Origin: Rouxiella chamberiensis
GTDB lineage: Bacteria > Pseudomonadota > Gammaproteobacteria > Enterobacterales > Enterobacteriaceae
Reading direction: 5' to 3'
DNA length: 64,000 nt
Assembly (NCBI RefSeq): GCF_026967475.1
Contig: NZ_CP114058.1
Span: 62,001 to 126,000 of the forward strand
Positions 40,424-49,256 of this stretch are shown in pieces. A program made the position numbers and the translations under genes. The notes under the pieces were generated by a model that saw only the letters and a program-made list of their open reading frames with translations, searched no databases and was not told the origin of the DNA. Position 1 is the stretch's first letter. Every line of letters starts with the position of its first letter.

Positions 40424-40439
40424 CGTGATTAGGATCACC
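40424..40439. promoter_or_regulatory. CRP-like site upstream of sdaC
   Basis: CGTGATTAGGATCACC fits TGTGA-N6-TCACA with one mismatch in each half. It is about 130 bp upstream of the sdaC start. The region 40298-40714 holds no gene. Confidence 0.55.
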
Positions 40440-40714
40440 TCTGGCTTAATATATGGCGGTTTCCTTGCTTGTACGATAAAGATACTGCCTTAACTTAAAT
40501 GTTTAGCTAAATTAACAATTTACTGATTGTAATAAGCCGTGCTTCGTGCTTGAAAAAATCGAAAGCAGGGTAGCATAAACTGCTTTTTACTCAAATTGGC
40601 AAGTTTCGTTCTGGCGAGATAATAAGGATTTTGGTCGAAGGAATAGGCTGTAAATGAAATATCGAACAAGAAAAATCAGGGAGAAAACAGAAGAAGGGAG
40701 TGAATGAAAATAAA

Positions 40715-40753
40715 GCAAAAACCCCTGAATCGACCATGTTGTTATCGATTCAG
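40715..40753 (-). terminator. Terminator of the small secreted protein gene
   Basis: CTGAATCGA/TCGATTCAG stem; on the minus strand it is followed by GGGGTTTTTG. Confidence 0.75.
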
Positions 40754-40772
40754 GTAGATGAGGATGCGGTTA

Positions 40773-41027
40773 TTAATTAAACAGCTCGCTATTGCCGAAC
40801 AATTTATTGCTGTTACTGCTTTGAATGCTGGTCAGGCAATGCGTAGTGGACTTCTGGGAGGCGCTGCCAGGCGCGGTCATCATGTCCTGATGTCCGACCT
40901 TGTTGTTGAACGACGAATGCTCGACACAAGGTTTGGACAGATTGCCCAACGGGATTTCTGCTGCCTGAATACTGAATGCTGCGCCCGAGAGCAAAAGCAC
41001 GGCCGCTAAAACTTTACTGCTTCTCAT
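40773..41027 (-). CDS. Small secreted protein of unknown function (84 residues)
   Basis: From ATG 41027 a clear signal peptide (MRSSKVLAAVLLLSGAAF-SIQA) precedes a 60-residue mature part starting AEIPLGNLSKPCVEH and rich in Ser/Asn, with two Cys that could form a disulfide. It has its own terminator. The ribosome binding site is weak. No recognised family. It is downstream of yhjX on the same strand with a 165-bp gap. Confidence 0.6.
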   Translation of the reverse strand: MRSSKVLAAVLLLSGAAFSIQAAEIPLGNLSKPCVEHSSFNNKVGHQDMMTAPGSASQKSTTHCLTSIQSSNSNKLFGNSELFN

Positions 41028-41192
41028 GTTGAAAGTGTCCGAAAATCTCAGGGAGAACGCTGTCTCGCCCGCAGAAAGAGGTTCAGGGGCAGAGAATAGT
41101 TGATAATTTCGTGTGCAGAGGGTGAAAAAATGCCAATAAAAAACGGAAGCCAAGGCTCCCGTTTGTCATTTGGAAAGGATTATAACAACGGT

Positions 41193-42455
41193 CTACACAT
41201 GTTGGAGCGTATTTTGCTCTTCAATTTCTTTATTCGGTAGGCGAATCGTGGCAGAAATCGCCAGCGAAACAATTAATAGCACTGTGATCAGGCTAAATGT
41301 CACGACGAATCCACCAAACAGCGAGGCAATAAGCGAGCCAAGGACACTGCCTATCCCAAAGCCCAGATACAGCAGGCCATAGTTTTTGGTCAGATTATTT
41401 AGACCAAAGAAGTCACTGACCAGAGAAGGATAAACGGTGATGGTGCCGCCAAAGCTGAAAGCTACGCAGGCGACAGAGGCGAAGAACGTCGCTTCATTCA
41501 TGTGAGTGAACAGCAGAATGCTCATGCCCACCAGGGAGATAACCTGCGCCAGCGAGATAACGCGAATACGGGCCATCTTGTCGGACAGCACGCCCAGCAC
41601 CAGGCGGCCGCTCAGGTTGGCGATGGCAATCACCGTTACGGCGTTGGCCGCCGTGACGGCATTCAGATGCACCAGACCCTGACCAATGTCTTTTGCCACG
41701 CCGATAACATATAAACCGCTCATGCAGGCGGTCAGGAACATCAGCGCCAACATCCAGTATTGCGGCACACGAACCGCTTCGGCCAAGCTGAAATCACGCG
41801 GTTGCTCAGCATGATTATTGATGACTTTGGCTTTCTGTCTTGGCGCATCGGTCATCATCAATCCACCGGTTATGATCATGCTCATTGCCAGCAGGCCCCA
41901 GATTATGAAGGTGTTTTCCAGCGACGTGATACTGAGCAGATACCCGCAGATGAACTTGAAGCCCAGACTTCCCAGTCCATAGGCTCCGATAGCGCAGGCT
42001 GAAACGACTCCTTTCCGTTCCGGGAACCATTTCACGCAGTTCGACAGCGACATCAGATAACCCGCGCCATCGGCAAGTCCTACCAGCACGCCTGCGCTGA
42101 GATAGAGCATGATAAGATTGTTTGAATGTGCAGTCAGGAAGAAACCGACCGCCATCAGGATGCCCGCCGCCACGGTGACTTTTTTAACGCCGTAGCGCTC
42201 CTGCAATTTGCCTGCGACCGATGAGGCGACGGCCAGACCCAGACTCAGCAGCCCGAATGAAAAGGCCACGCGGCTGATAGGCTCGTCAAGTTTGGTGGAG
42301 AGCTGGCCGTTGAAAAGACTCCAGGTGTACACCGATCCCAGCGCAAACATCGTGATGATGGTGCCGACCAAGGTGACCCATCGGGTTGAAGCCGTATTGG
42401 AGATGTCTGCGGTAGAAGATGACGTCGTCGATATAAAGCCAGATTTATCACTCAT
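41193..42455 (-). CDS. yhjX: Pyruvate-induced MFS transporter YhjX
   Basis: A 420-residue MFS protein of the oxalate/formate antiporter group, very close to E. coli YhjX (STRWVTLVGTIITMFALGSVYTWSLFNG, KLDEPISRVAFSFGLLSLGLA, SNCVKWFPERKGVVSACAIG, PQYWMLALMFLTACMSGLYVIG, FGGTITVYPSLVSDFFGLNN). In E. coli it is the main target of the YpdA/YpdB system responding to pyruvate. A matching YpdB-type site lies at 42537. Confidence 0.95.
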   Translation of the reverse strand: MSDKSGFISTTSSSTADISNTASTRWVTLVGTIITMFALGSVYTWSLFNGQLSTKLDEPISRVAFSFGLLSLGLAVASSVAGKLQERYGVKKVTVAAGILMAVGFFLTAHSNNLIMLYLSAGVLVGLADGAGYLMSLSNCVKWFPERKGVVSACAIGAYGLGSLGFKFICGYLLSITSLENTFIIWGLLAMSMIITGGLMMTDAPRQKAKVINNHAEQPRDFSLAEAVRVPQYWMLALMFLTACMSGLYVIGVAKDIGQGLVHLNAVTAANAVTVIAIANLSGRLVLGVLSDKMARIRVISLAQVISLVGMSILLFTHMNEATFFASVACVAFSFGGTITVYPSLVSDFFGLNNLTKNYGLLYLGFGIGSVLGSLIASLFGGFVVTFSLITVLLIVSLAISATIRLPNKEIEEQNTLQHV

Positions 42456-42536
42456 AGTGGGTTCTCCCGAGCGTGGCTGATTTAATGAAATTAGCGTTAT
42501 GATAAATCCTTATTCGCCAAGTGAACCGATTCAGGC

Positions 42537-42567
42537 ATGAGATGCGCGCAGAGCGGAATGAAATGCA
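42537..42567 (-). promoter_or_regulatory. YpdB-type tandem site upstream of yhjX
   Basis: Read on the yhjX strand, TGCATTTCAT and CGCATCTCAT are direct repeats separated by exactly 11 nt, against the published YpdB pattern GGCATTTCAT-N11-GGCATTTCAT. They lie 82-112 bp before the start codon. The rest of 42568-42874 shows no gene. Confidence 0.8.
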
Positions 42568-42874
42568 TCAATACCGGTATGAATGACCTTGCAAACGCGG
42601 TAAGTCGCCCGTAATTTGCCTTAATGACGCCTTTGCAGCCCGCGCCATGACTGGGTTTGCTTGATCTACATCATGTTAGTGCAAGGTAATTTTCGCCTCG
42701 CGCTCGACATGCGCGCCAACACGAAAGACTCTTTGCCATTTTCGCGCACTCGGCTCGACGCCGTCTCGTTTAGCTGAAAACAGGGAATGGTTTTGCAGAA
42801 AACTTGGTTCTGGAAACGCCCACATCTCTTTATTCTGGAAAATTATCATTTATAACCCGTAAAGAGAGTCTGTT

Positions 42875-43720
42875 ATGTCTGCTGTTGTTCCTCATCTTGA
42901 TCACGTAGTCATTAATGTTGCCGATGGGCTGAACGCCGCGGAACATTTGTTTCGCCGTCTGGGATTCAGCCTGACCTCGCGCGGCCATCACTCTTTGGGG
43001 TCGAGTAATCATCTGGCGATATTCGATGACAATTATCTGGAGTTGCTCGGCTTTGAAGACAGCAATGCGCTGCAACGCAAGGATTTATGGCAGGCCCCGC
43101 TGGGGTTGAACGGTCTTGTCTGGAAAACCCGCGACGCCGACGCCACCTATCGGCATCTTTCGCAGCTCCAGCTGGCGGACTCTGCGCCCAACGCCTTTCA
43201 CCGCGCGGTAAAACTCAACGACGGCACTGAACCCAATGCACGTTTTCAAACGGTGCCGATTGCGCCCGCGCGTATCCCGCACGGGCGCAGTTTCTTCTGC
43301 CAACACGTCACGCCTGAACTGGTCTGGCGTGCCGAGTGGCAAAGCCATCCCAACGCGGTGTCGCACATTGACGAATTCGTGATTGCAGCAACCGATATTC
43401 ACCAGGCCGCACAGGTCTATAGCGAAATTTTCGGAAAGGAACGTCTGCATCAGATAGATGAGGACGAACTCGGCCTTGAAGCAGGGCGTGCCCGCCTACG
43501 TTTTCTTACCCCAGAAAAAGCCCAGAGTCAGTGGGGCGTTTTGCCCTCGGAGCACCCGCAGACCGCGAAAATGGTCGGCATAGGTTTTGCCACTTATTCT
43601 CTGGCGTCGACGCGTCAAAGCCTTCAGCGGGGAGATATTCATTTTATCGACAAGGAAGACAGAATAATTGTGCCGGTAGGTCATGGATTAGGGTTGACGC
43701 TGGCTTTTAACGAGGTGTAA
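42875..43720 (+). CDS. VOC-superfamily (glyoxalase-like) protein
   Basis: 281 residues with two VOC modules: PHLDHVVINVADGLNAAEHLFRRLGF with YLELLGFED in the first half, and NAVSHIDEFVIAATDIHQAAQVYSEIFG in the second. This is the Glyoxalase_5/DUF-like layout of putative dioxygenases or glyoxalases. His in LDHVV and Glu in YLELLG could be metal ligands. Substrate unknown. Confidence 0.82.
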   Translation: MSAVVPHLDHVVINVADGLNAAEHLFRRLGFSLTSRGHHSLGSSNHLAIFDDNYLELLGFEDSNALQRKDLWQAPLGLNGLVWKTRDADATYRHLSQLQLADSAPNAFHRAVKLNDGTEPNARFQTVPIAPARIPHGRSFFCQHVTPELVWRAEWQSHPNAVSHIDEFVIAATDIHQAAQVYSEIFGKERLHQIDEDELGLEAGRARLRFLTPEKAQSQWGVLPSEHPQTAKMVGIGFATYSLASTRQSLQRGDIHFIDKEDRIIVPVGHGLGLTLAFNEV

Positions 43721-43811
43721 AAGTGAAGAGGATAAATGGAAATAAATGCGGATTTATTGATCCCTAAAGATAACTCCGCGTTTTTATAAAAAACTCGAGA
43801 GGACTCTTCAA

Positions 43812-43949
43812 ATGCGTACTTTTACCCAAGCTACACTCATCGCGTTAGTCTGTTTGGCTCTGAATGGTTGCTCAATGTTCGGACACTCTGGAGATGCCGA
43901 AGTAAAACCCAATGGCAACGGTACGGTAAGTATTGGCTCGGCACAGTAA
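43812..43949 (+). CDS. Small lipoprotein (45 residues)
   Basis: ATG 43812 after GAGAGGACTC. MRTFTQATLIALVCLALNGCS is a short lipoprotein signal with lipobox LNGC; the mature part (about 26 residues) is polar (GDAEVKPNGNGTVSIGSAQ). Too short for the usual gene-length cut-off. Unknown function. Confidence 0.75.
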   Translation: MRTFTQATLIALVCLALNGCSMFGHSGDAEVKPNGNGTVSIGSAQ

Positions 43950-44013
43950 AGTCATCACTTAACAGGCCCTTGGATCCCAGCCATAGAATCTGGAGGCCAT
44001 TTTAGGGGGATGC

Positions 44014-44639
44014 ATGCATTCCGAATTACTTTCTCTATTTTCCATTTCGGTTGCGCTTGCCGTGGGCGCGATGAGTCCAGGACCCAGTTTTATTTTTGTT
44101 GCCAAAACGGCGATTGCCTCATCGCGCCGCGATGGATTGGCAACCGCGCTCGGAATGGGAGTCGGATGTGCGCTACTGGTGCTGACAGCTTTTTCGGGTC
44201 TGCATACCTTGCTTGTCACCGTACCCTGGCTTTACCTCAGTCTTAAAGTGTTCGGCGGTATCTATCTTTTCTACATGGCGTTAAAAATTTTTAAAGGCGC
44301 AGGCACGAGTTTGAGCGTCAACAATGCCAGTGATCGAGAAAAAGTGGGGTTTATGAAAGCCTTTGCCATCGGCGTGGTCACGCAATTATGCAACCCTAAA
44401 ACGGTGCTGGTATTGGCAGGGATTTTCGCAGCATTAAGTCCGCGAGATATTCCCGCCTATTTCTATTGGGTGTTACCACTGATCGGTTTTGTCATCGATG
44501 CGCTGTGGTACACCTTCGTAGCCTACGTGCTTTCATCGGCACGACCCCAGCAAGTTTACCTGCGTTATAAAAAAGCATCAGCCGTATCAGCGGCGGTGTC
44601 ATGGCCGCTCTCGGGCTCAAACTCATGTTGTCTAAATAG
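44014..44639 (+). CDS. LysE/RhtB-family amino-acid exporter (C-terminal frameshift)
   Basis: About 208 residues. The N-terminal signature AVGAMSPGPSFIFVAKTAIASSRRDGLATALGMGVGCALL and the second half (QLCNPKTVLVLAGIFAALSP) are typical of RhtB/LysE exporters. A one-base loss at 44575 (AAAAAAGC for expected AAAAAAGGC) shifts the frame; corrected, it ends YKKGISRISGGVMAALGLKLMLSK at 44639. Exported amino acid unknown. Confidence 0.85.
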
Positions 44640-44647
44640 CGTTTTTT

Positions 44648-44685
44648 CGACGGGTAATGAAAAGTTCTTTACCTATTACCCGTCG
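44648..44685. repeat. 11-bp-arm inverted repeat
   Basis: CGACGGGTAAT and ATTACCCGTCG separated by 16 nt, just after the exporter gene. No T-run follows on either strand in the right place, so it is not an ordinary terminator. The remainder of 44686-45098 shows no gene. Confidence 0.6.
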
Positions 44686-45098
44686 ATTACTCCATTATCT
44701 GGTCGACTCCAACGGGCCAAAAAGTGGGATTGCTCAAGAATCTTTGATGGGCGCCTCTCTATAAAATCGAGTCAGCTATAAGGGTTTACTATGGAAAGCA
44801 GGCGCTTGAAAAATGTCTACTTTCTGCTTTTTGCCGCGTATTAGGACAACGCTCCCGCCTTGAAATGCCGTTTTCACATCCCTTACCCTTTTGTATGATA
44901 ATAAATCCGTATGGATAAAATATCGTCGTTTTTTGGCCTTGTTTTGGCAAATTAACTGCAATTTTTCGCCTCGTGCAATCCAATCTTTTTCTTGTTATTT
45001 CATTATTATTCATATAGTTAAATGAATTTATTTCTGGCTTTCCAACCTTTCTGCCTCCGACCACTCATCCTGTTCACAGAATAACCTGTGTCGTTGAC

Positions 45099-45120
45099 TT
45101 TCGTATAATCGTATACGAAA
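45099..45120. promoter_or_regulatory. Candidate GntR/FadR-type operator of the RidA-ABC-amidohydrolase operon
   Basis: Arms TTTCGTAT and ATACGAAA flank 6 nt, and the right side contains the perfect palindrome TCGTATACGA, fitting the TnGT-N-ACnA pattern of FadR-subfamily GntR operators. A TATAAT lies within it (45104). It ends 35 bp before the ridA-like start, and the operon encodes a GntR/FadR regulator at 51635. Confidence 0.6.
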
Positions 45121-45154
45121 TTAGGGGCACGATAATTTGCTGTGGAATTAACCA

Positions 45155-45550
45155 ATGAAAAGCGCGATTACCTATCCGGGTTTGGGCACTGAAGAAAGAC
45201 CTATGGGGCCGGCCCCGCTGTCTGCGGCGATTTTAGCGGAACCGATGCTGTTTATTTCGGGACAGGTCGCCATCGATCCTTACAACGGAAAAATCGTGGG
45301 CAGCGACATTGCCACCCAGACGCGTCAGGTACTGGGCAACATCGATGCACTGCTGAAACAGGCGGGCATGACCTTCGACAATCTGGTGCGCGTGACTATC
45401 TACCTCACCGACCTTTCCCTGTTTTCGGCGATGAACGAGGTCTATGCCGAACTGTTGTCCGCGCCTTATCCAGCCCGCGCAACGGTCGGTATCACGCTGA
45501 ATCATCCCGATTTACTGGTCGAGATGGAAGCCACGGCGATGCGTTTCTAA
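45155..45550 (+). CDS. RidA/YjgF/YER057c family protein
   Basis: 131 residues. It keeps the archetypal RidA features: AEPMLFISGQVAIDP, the GNIDALLKQAG helix, and the imine-binding Arg in PYPARATVGI (about residue 108) followed by a Glu in LVEMEA. RidA proteins hydrolyse reactive enamines/imines; catabolic paralogues act on aminoacrylates (compare RutC in pyrimidine breakdown). It is first in a long operon and directly downstream of the palindrome at 45099. It is not the housekeeping ridA. Confidence 0.9.
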   Translation: MKSAITYPGLGTEERPMGPAPLSAAILAEPMLFISGQVAIDPYNGKIVGSDIATQTRQVLGNIDALLKQAGMTFDNLVRVTIYLTDLSLFSAMNEVYAELLSAPYPARATVGITLNHPDLLVEMEATAMRF

Positions 45551-45681
45551 TCCTGCGGCGTTAACAGATTCACTAGCAAGAAAGCAGTGGCAGCTCATTT
45601 ATAAAACGATTCAGAAAACAATACCGATAAAAAATCACAGGCGAAATGCCTTAACTTTGACCGCACCAGGGAAACTTAATC

Positions 45682-46574
45682 ATGAAAAAAGCATTGCGAC
45701 TGGCTGTTTGGATGACGGGCTTCACCGGCATTATGCTCTCTTCTTTATCCGCTGCGCAGGCCGCTGATGGCATTACACCGTCGGCAAAAGACTTCGCCGG
45801 TATGGCGCAGTGCAAGGCGTTGCAGACCAAATACCCGTCTCTGGTCGGAAAAAAGTGGTGGTGGGTCTCGGCGGTTATACCAAAGGTTTCGAAGCACCGT
45901 CCGCCAAGGATCCTTCGGTAATCGAAGGACTGGATCCTTCCCTTTTCGATCGTCTGGGCGGTTGTCTCGGGTTCACTCACACCTATCAAAACGGTTCCTT
46001 TAACGTTCTGCTGACCTCAATCACCAACGGCCGCGCGGATATCGGCCCGATGCTGTATGTCACCGATGCCCGCCTCAAGCAGATTGCATTCGTCGCCTCC
46101 GTACAGGTGCAGGATGGATCGCTTGTGGCGAAAGGCAATCCGAAAAACATCCATACCGTTGACGACCTCTGCGGCAAGACGGTGGCCGCAGCGGCGGGCA
46201 CGTATGAGGCCGCTACGCTGATTCCTCAGCAGGATGCCATCTGCAAAAAAGAGGGTAAGCCTGAAATCAACATGCTGATGGTGCAAAACACCGACAACAG
46301 CATTCAGGCGATCAAGAGCGATCGCGCCGACATCTATCTGACCGAAGCCGGATCGGCACGCGAAGTCGCGAAAGCCGATGGATCGTTGCAAACCGCGTTC
46401 ACCGTTGATTTGCCGATTATGGTGGGCTTCCCGATAGCCAAGGACAATACCGTGATGCGCAGTGCCGTGCTTGACGCCATGAAGGTGATTCAGGACAGCG
46501 GCGCGCAGAAAAAACTGCTCGATCATTGGGGTCAGGGCAGCAGCGCCGAACGTCCGGCGGTAGATAAAGGCTAG
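45682..46574 (+). CDS. Amino-acid ABC transporter periplasmic binding protein (frameshifted)
   Basis: Signal peptide MKKALRLAVWMTGFTGIM to SAAQA, then an SBP_bac_3-type fold of about 270 residues: KKVVVGLGGYTKGFEAP, RLGGCLGFTHTYQ, LLTSITNGRADIGPMLYVTDAR, DDLCGKTVAAAAGTYEA, IKSDRADIYLTEAG. One base is missing in the A-run at 45849-45854; corrected, SLVGKK continues VVVGLGGYTKGF. It should deliver the operon's substrate to the fused permease-ATPase. The ligand is not an obvious standard amino acid: the usual carboxylate-binding Arg motif is not clear to me. Confidence 0.85.
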
Positions 46575-46678
46575 GCACGACGCGGGGAGGGCGGAGCGCC
46601 GCCTTCCCCGGTTATCTCTGCAACGTTTCTTTCAACACCGCAATGGAACACCCAGTCTGACCGTCAGGAGTCGACGTC

Positions 46679-48192
46679 ATGCAAGATTTTTTCCAATACC
46701 TCACGCTGCCGTACCTCTGGCAGGGCGCGGTAATCGCCGTCGAATTGCTTGTCGGTGCGTTGACCGGAGGGATCATCATCGGCTTTTTCTGGCTATCGCC
46801 AGCACTTCGCGCCATGCCCTGATTCGTATTCCGGTACAGGTTTATATCTATATTCTGCGCGGCACACCGGTGCTGTTGCAGCTGATTCTGCTGTACAACG
46901 TTCTGCCCCAGTTCGGGCTGCGGTTTAGCCCTTTCGCCAGTGCGATGCTGGCGATGATGATCAATGAAACGGCCTTTTGTGCCGAGATTATTCGCGGCGG
47001 TATCGTCGCCACCGATCGAAATCAACGTACCGCCGCGCAGGCTTTTGGCTTCTCGCGAACCAAGGAGATGATCCACGTGGTTATCCCTCAGGCGCTGCGT
47101 GCCATCCTGCCGACGCTCGGTAACGAAGCGGTCGGCCTGCTGAAATCTACCTCGCTGGCGTCTGTGGTCGGCGTCAACGAACTGACCATGCGCGGACAGA
47201 CTATCGTTTCGCAAAACTTTCTGTTTATTCCGGTGCTGGTCGCCTCGGGCGGTATCTACATGATTATGTCGTCGGGGCTGGCCGGTTTGCAGTACTGGCT
47301 CGAAAAGCACTTCAATCTCGAGGAGCGGGCGCGCCGCGCAAGGCTTGTAAAAAATGCCGTCGAAGTGCCGATTGACGAGACGCAGGCGCAAATGCCGAAA
47401 CAGCTATGGGACAGTAAAAACGCCGCCGTCGTGCTGGATGTCGATAATCTCTGCGTCGAGTACGCCGGAAAAGCGGTGCTGAAGGGCCTGACTCTGAAAG
47501 TCCGTCGTGGCGAAGTGGTCGTGCTGCTGGGCCGTTCCGGTTCTGGCAAAAGTACGTTGCTGAAATCGATTCTGGCCCTGACGCCGCGCGCCAGTGGTCG
47601 CATCGATACCGAAGGGCATGTGATGGGCTGTGACGGCAATGGCAAGGTGCTCGCCGAGCGACTGTTGCCCGCCAACCGCGCTGAATCGGGAATTGGTATC
47701 GTCTTTCAGCACTTTGCGTTGTTTGACCATATGACGGCGCTGCAAAACACCATGAGTATTCCCCTGCTGGTGCAGGGCATGCCCAGGGACATCGCTCAGG
47801 CCAAAGCCCGGCGTGCGCTGAAGCTGGTCGGGCTTGAGAATTTCGAGGTGGCGCTGCCGCATGAACTTTCGGGCGGACAACAGCAGCGTGTCGGCATTGC
47901 CCGTGCACTGGCCGCCGAACCCCGTATTTTGCTGTTTGACGAGCCGACCTCGGCGCTGGATCCAGAGTTGGTGCGAGAAGTTAACCAAACCATCCGATCG
48001 CTGTCGAAAACGGGTATGACGTTACTGATAAGCACCCATGATATCGCCTTTGCCGCGACCGTCGCCGACCGCATTGTCTTTCTGCAAGACGGCGTGCTGG
48101 TGGAAGAGGGCGGACCCGACATTCTGCAACACCCGACAACCCCGGCGTTTTCTGCCTTCCTGCAGCAGGAGTTGAATCATGAAAATGACTGA
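46679..48192 (+). CDS. Fused ABC permease / ATP-binding protein, polar amino-acid type (frameshifted)
   Basis: Residues about 1-215 are a HisM/GlnP-type permease (VYIYILRGTPVLLQLILLYN, EIIRGGIVATDRNQRTAAQAFG); from about 245 onward is a GlnQ-type ATPase (Walker A GRSGSGKST, Q-loop IVFQHFALFDHM, signature LSGGQQQRVGIARAL, Walker B ILLFDEPTSALD, switch His in ISTHD). A one-base loss in the T-run at 46794-46798 breaks the permease after GGIIIGFF; corrected it reads LAIASTSRHALIRIPV. ATG 46679 has AGGAG. Fusion means one homodimer supplies both halves of the transporter. Its end overlaps the next gene by 14 bp. Confidence 0.88.
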
Positions 48193-49256
48193 TAATTCGC
48201 TGCCGCACGCCATCGAAGCGCGAGAAAGACTGGGCGACGCGCTTTATCGCTACCTGCTCGGCCAGTCTAAAGACGGCATCAACCCGCAGGATGCCAACGC
48301 CGCTGCCCTGCAACAGTTTCGTTTGGTGCCGCGTGTCATGCGCGGTAGTCACGGGCTGAATATTGCCAGCGAGCCGTTTGGCCGCCGCTGGTCGGCTCCT
48401 CTTGCCGTCGGTGCCTTTGCGGGTGACAAGGTCTTTCATCAAGAGGGATTATTGCCGATTGCGCGCGTCTGTCAGCGCCTGGGTTTACCGCTGTTTGTCT
48501 CGGAAGAGACGGTCACGCCGCTGAGCGAGATCTGCGCCGAACATGACGACTGCTGGTTGCAGCTGCGTGCGGCAGGTCCGGTCGAACGGGTTATGGCGCT
48601 GATCGACCACGCGGCAGAATGCGGGGCGCAGGGCATGATTTTAACCCTGCTGGCACCGGTGCATCCGGTTAGCGGGTTGCAGCCGGGTGGCTTTTCCATT
48701 GGCGAAGAACCTGGTGCGCCGTGGCTGGAAAACCATCGGTTCGACCCACGCGGGCGTGCATCCTTTACCCGCGTTTCCGGCCTGGTCGTGGCAGACATTG
48801 GCCAAGGTGCTGGCGCACGCGAAAACCCGCAATTTACCGGTGATGGTGAAGGGCATACTTCATCCGCTGGATGCCGAACAGGCGCAGGCGCTGGGCTTCC
48901 AGGCGCTGATGGTGTCGAATATCGGCCTGCGGCAGAGCGCGCGCTGGGCCACGCCGGTGCAGCAATTACCCGCGATACGCCCGCATTTTAAAGGACTGCT
49001 GGCGATTGACGGCGGTATCAGAAGCGGCGCAGACGTGCTGGTGGCCCGCTGTCTGGGCGCAGAACTTTCGGTGATCGTGCGCCCTGTCATTACCGCGCTG
49101 GCCGCCGGGGGCGAAGAGGCGGTTTACGCGCTGCTTGAAGGCGTCATTAACGAAATTACGGCGTTGTGCACTTGGTGCGGCGTCGACGACATCAATGCGT
49201 TGAACGCAGATTTCCTTGCGTCAGACGTTGGCCAGACGGGAGTCAGCCATGAATAA
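48179..49256 (+). CDS. FMN-dependent alpha-hydroxyacid dehydrogenase homologue lacking the catalytic His (frameshifted)
   Basis: About 358 residues when joined, TIM-barrel flavoprotein of the glycolate oxidase/lactate monooxygenase family (FRLVPRVMRG, PLAVGAFAGDKVFHQEGLLPIA, LPVMVKGILHPLDAEQA, LLAIDGGIRSGADVLVARCLGA, RPVITALAAGGEEAV). The catalytic block, normally SNHGGRQ, is SNIGLRQ here, so the proton-abstracting His is Ile while the substrate Arg is kept. A frameshift at 48710-48711 (GAACCTGG) is repaired by removing one base, giving GGFSIGEDLVRRGWK or GEELVRRGWK. It overlaps genes on both sides. It may no longer be an oxidase of 2-hydroxyacids. Confidence 0.8.

Noticed and set aside
44776..45064. 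Two overlapping minus-strand frames upstream of the ridA-like gene
   Set aside because: No family, Lys/Arg-rich AT-driven composition and weak starts.
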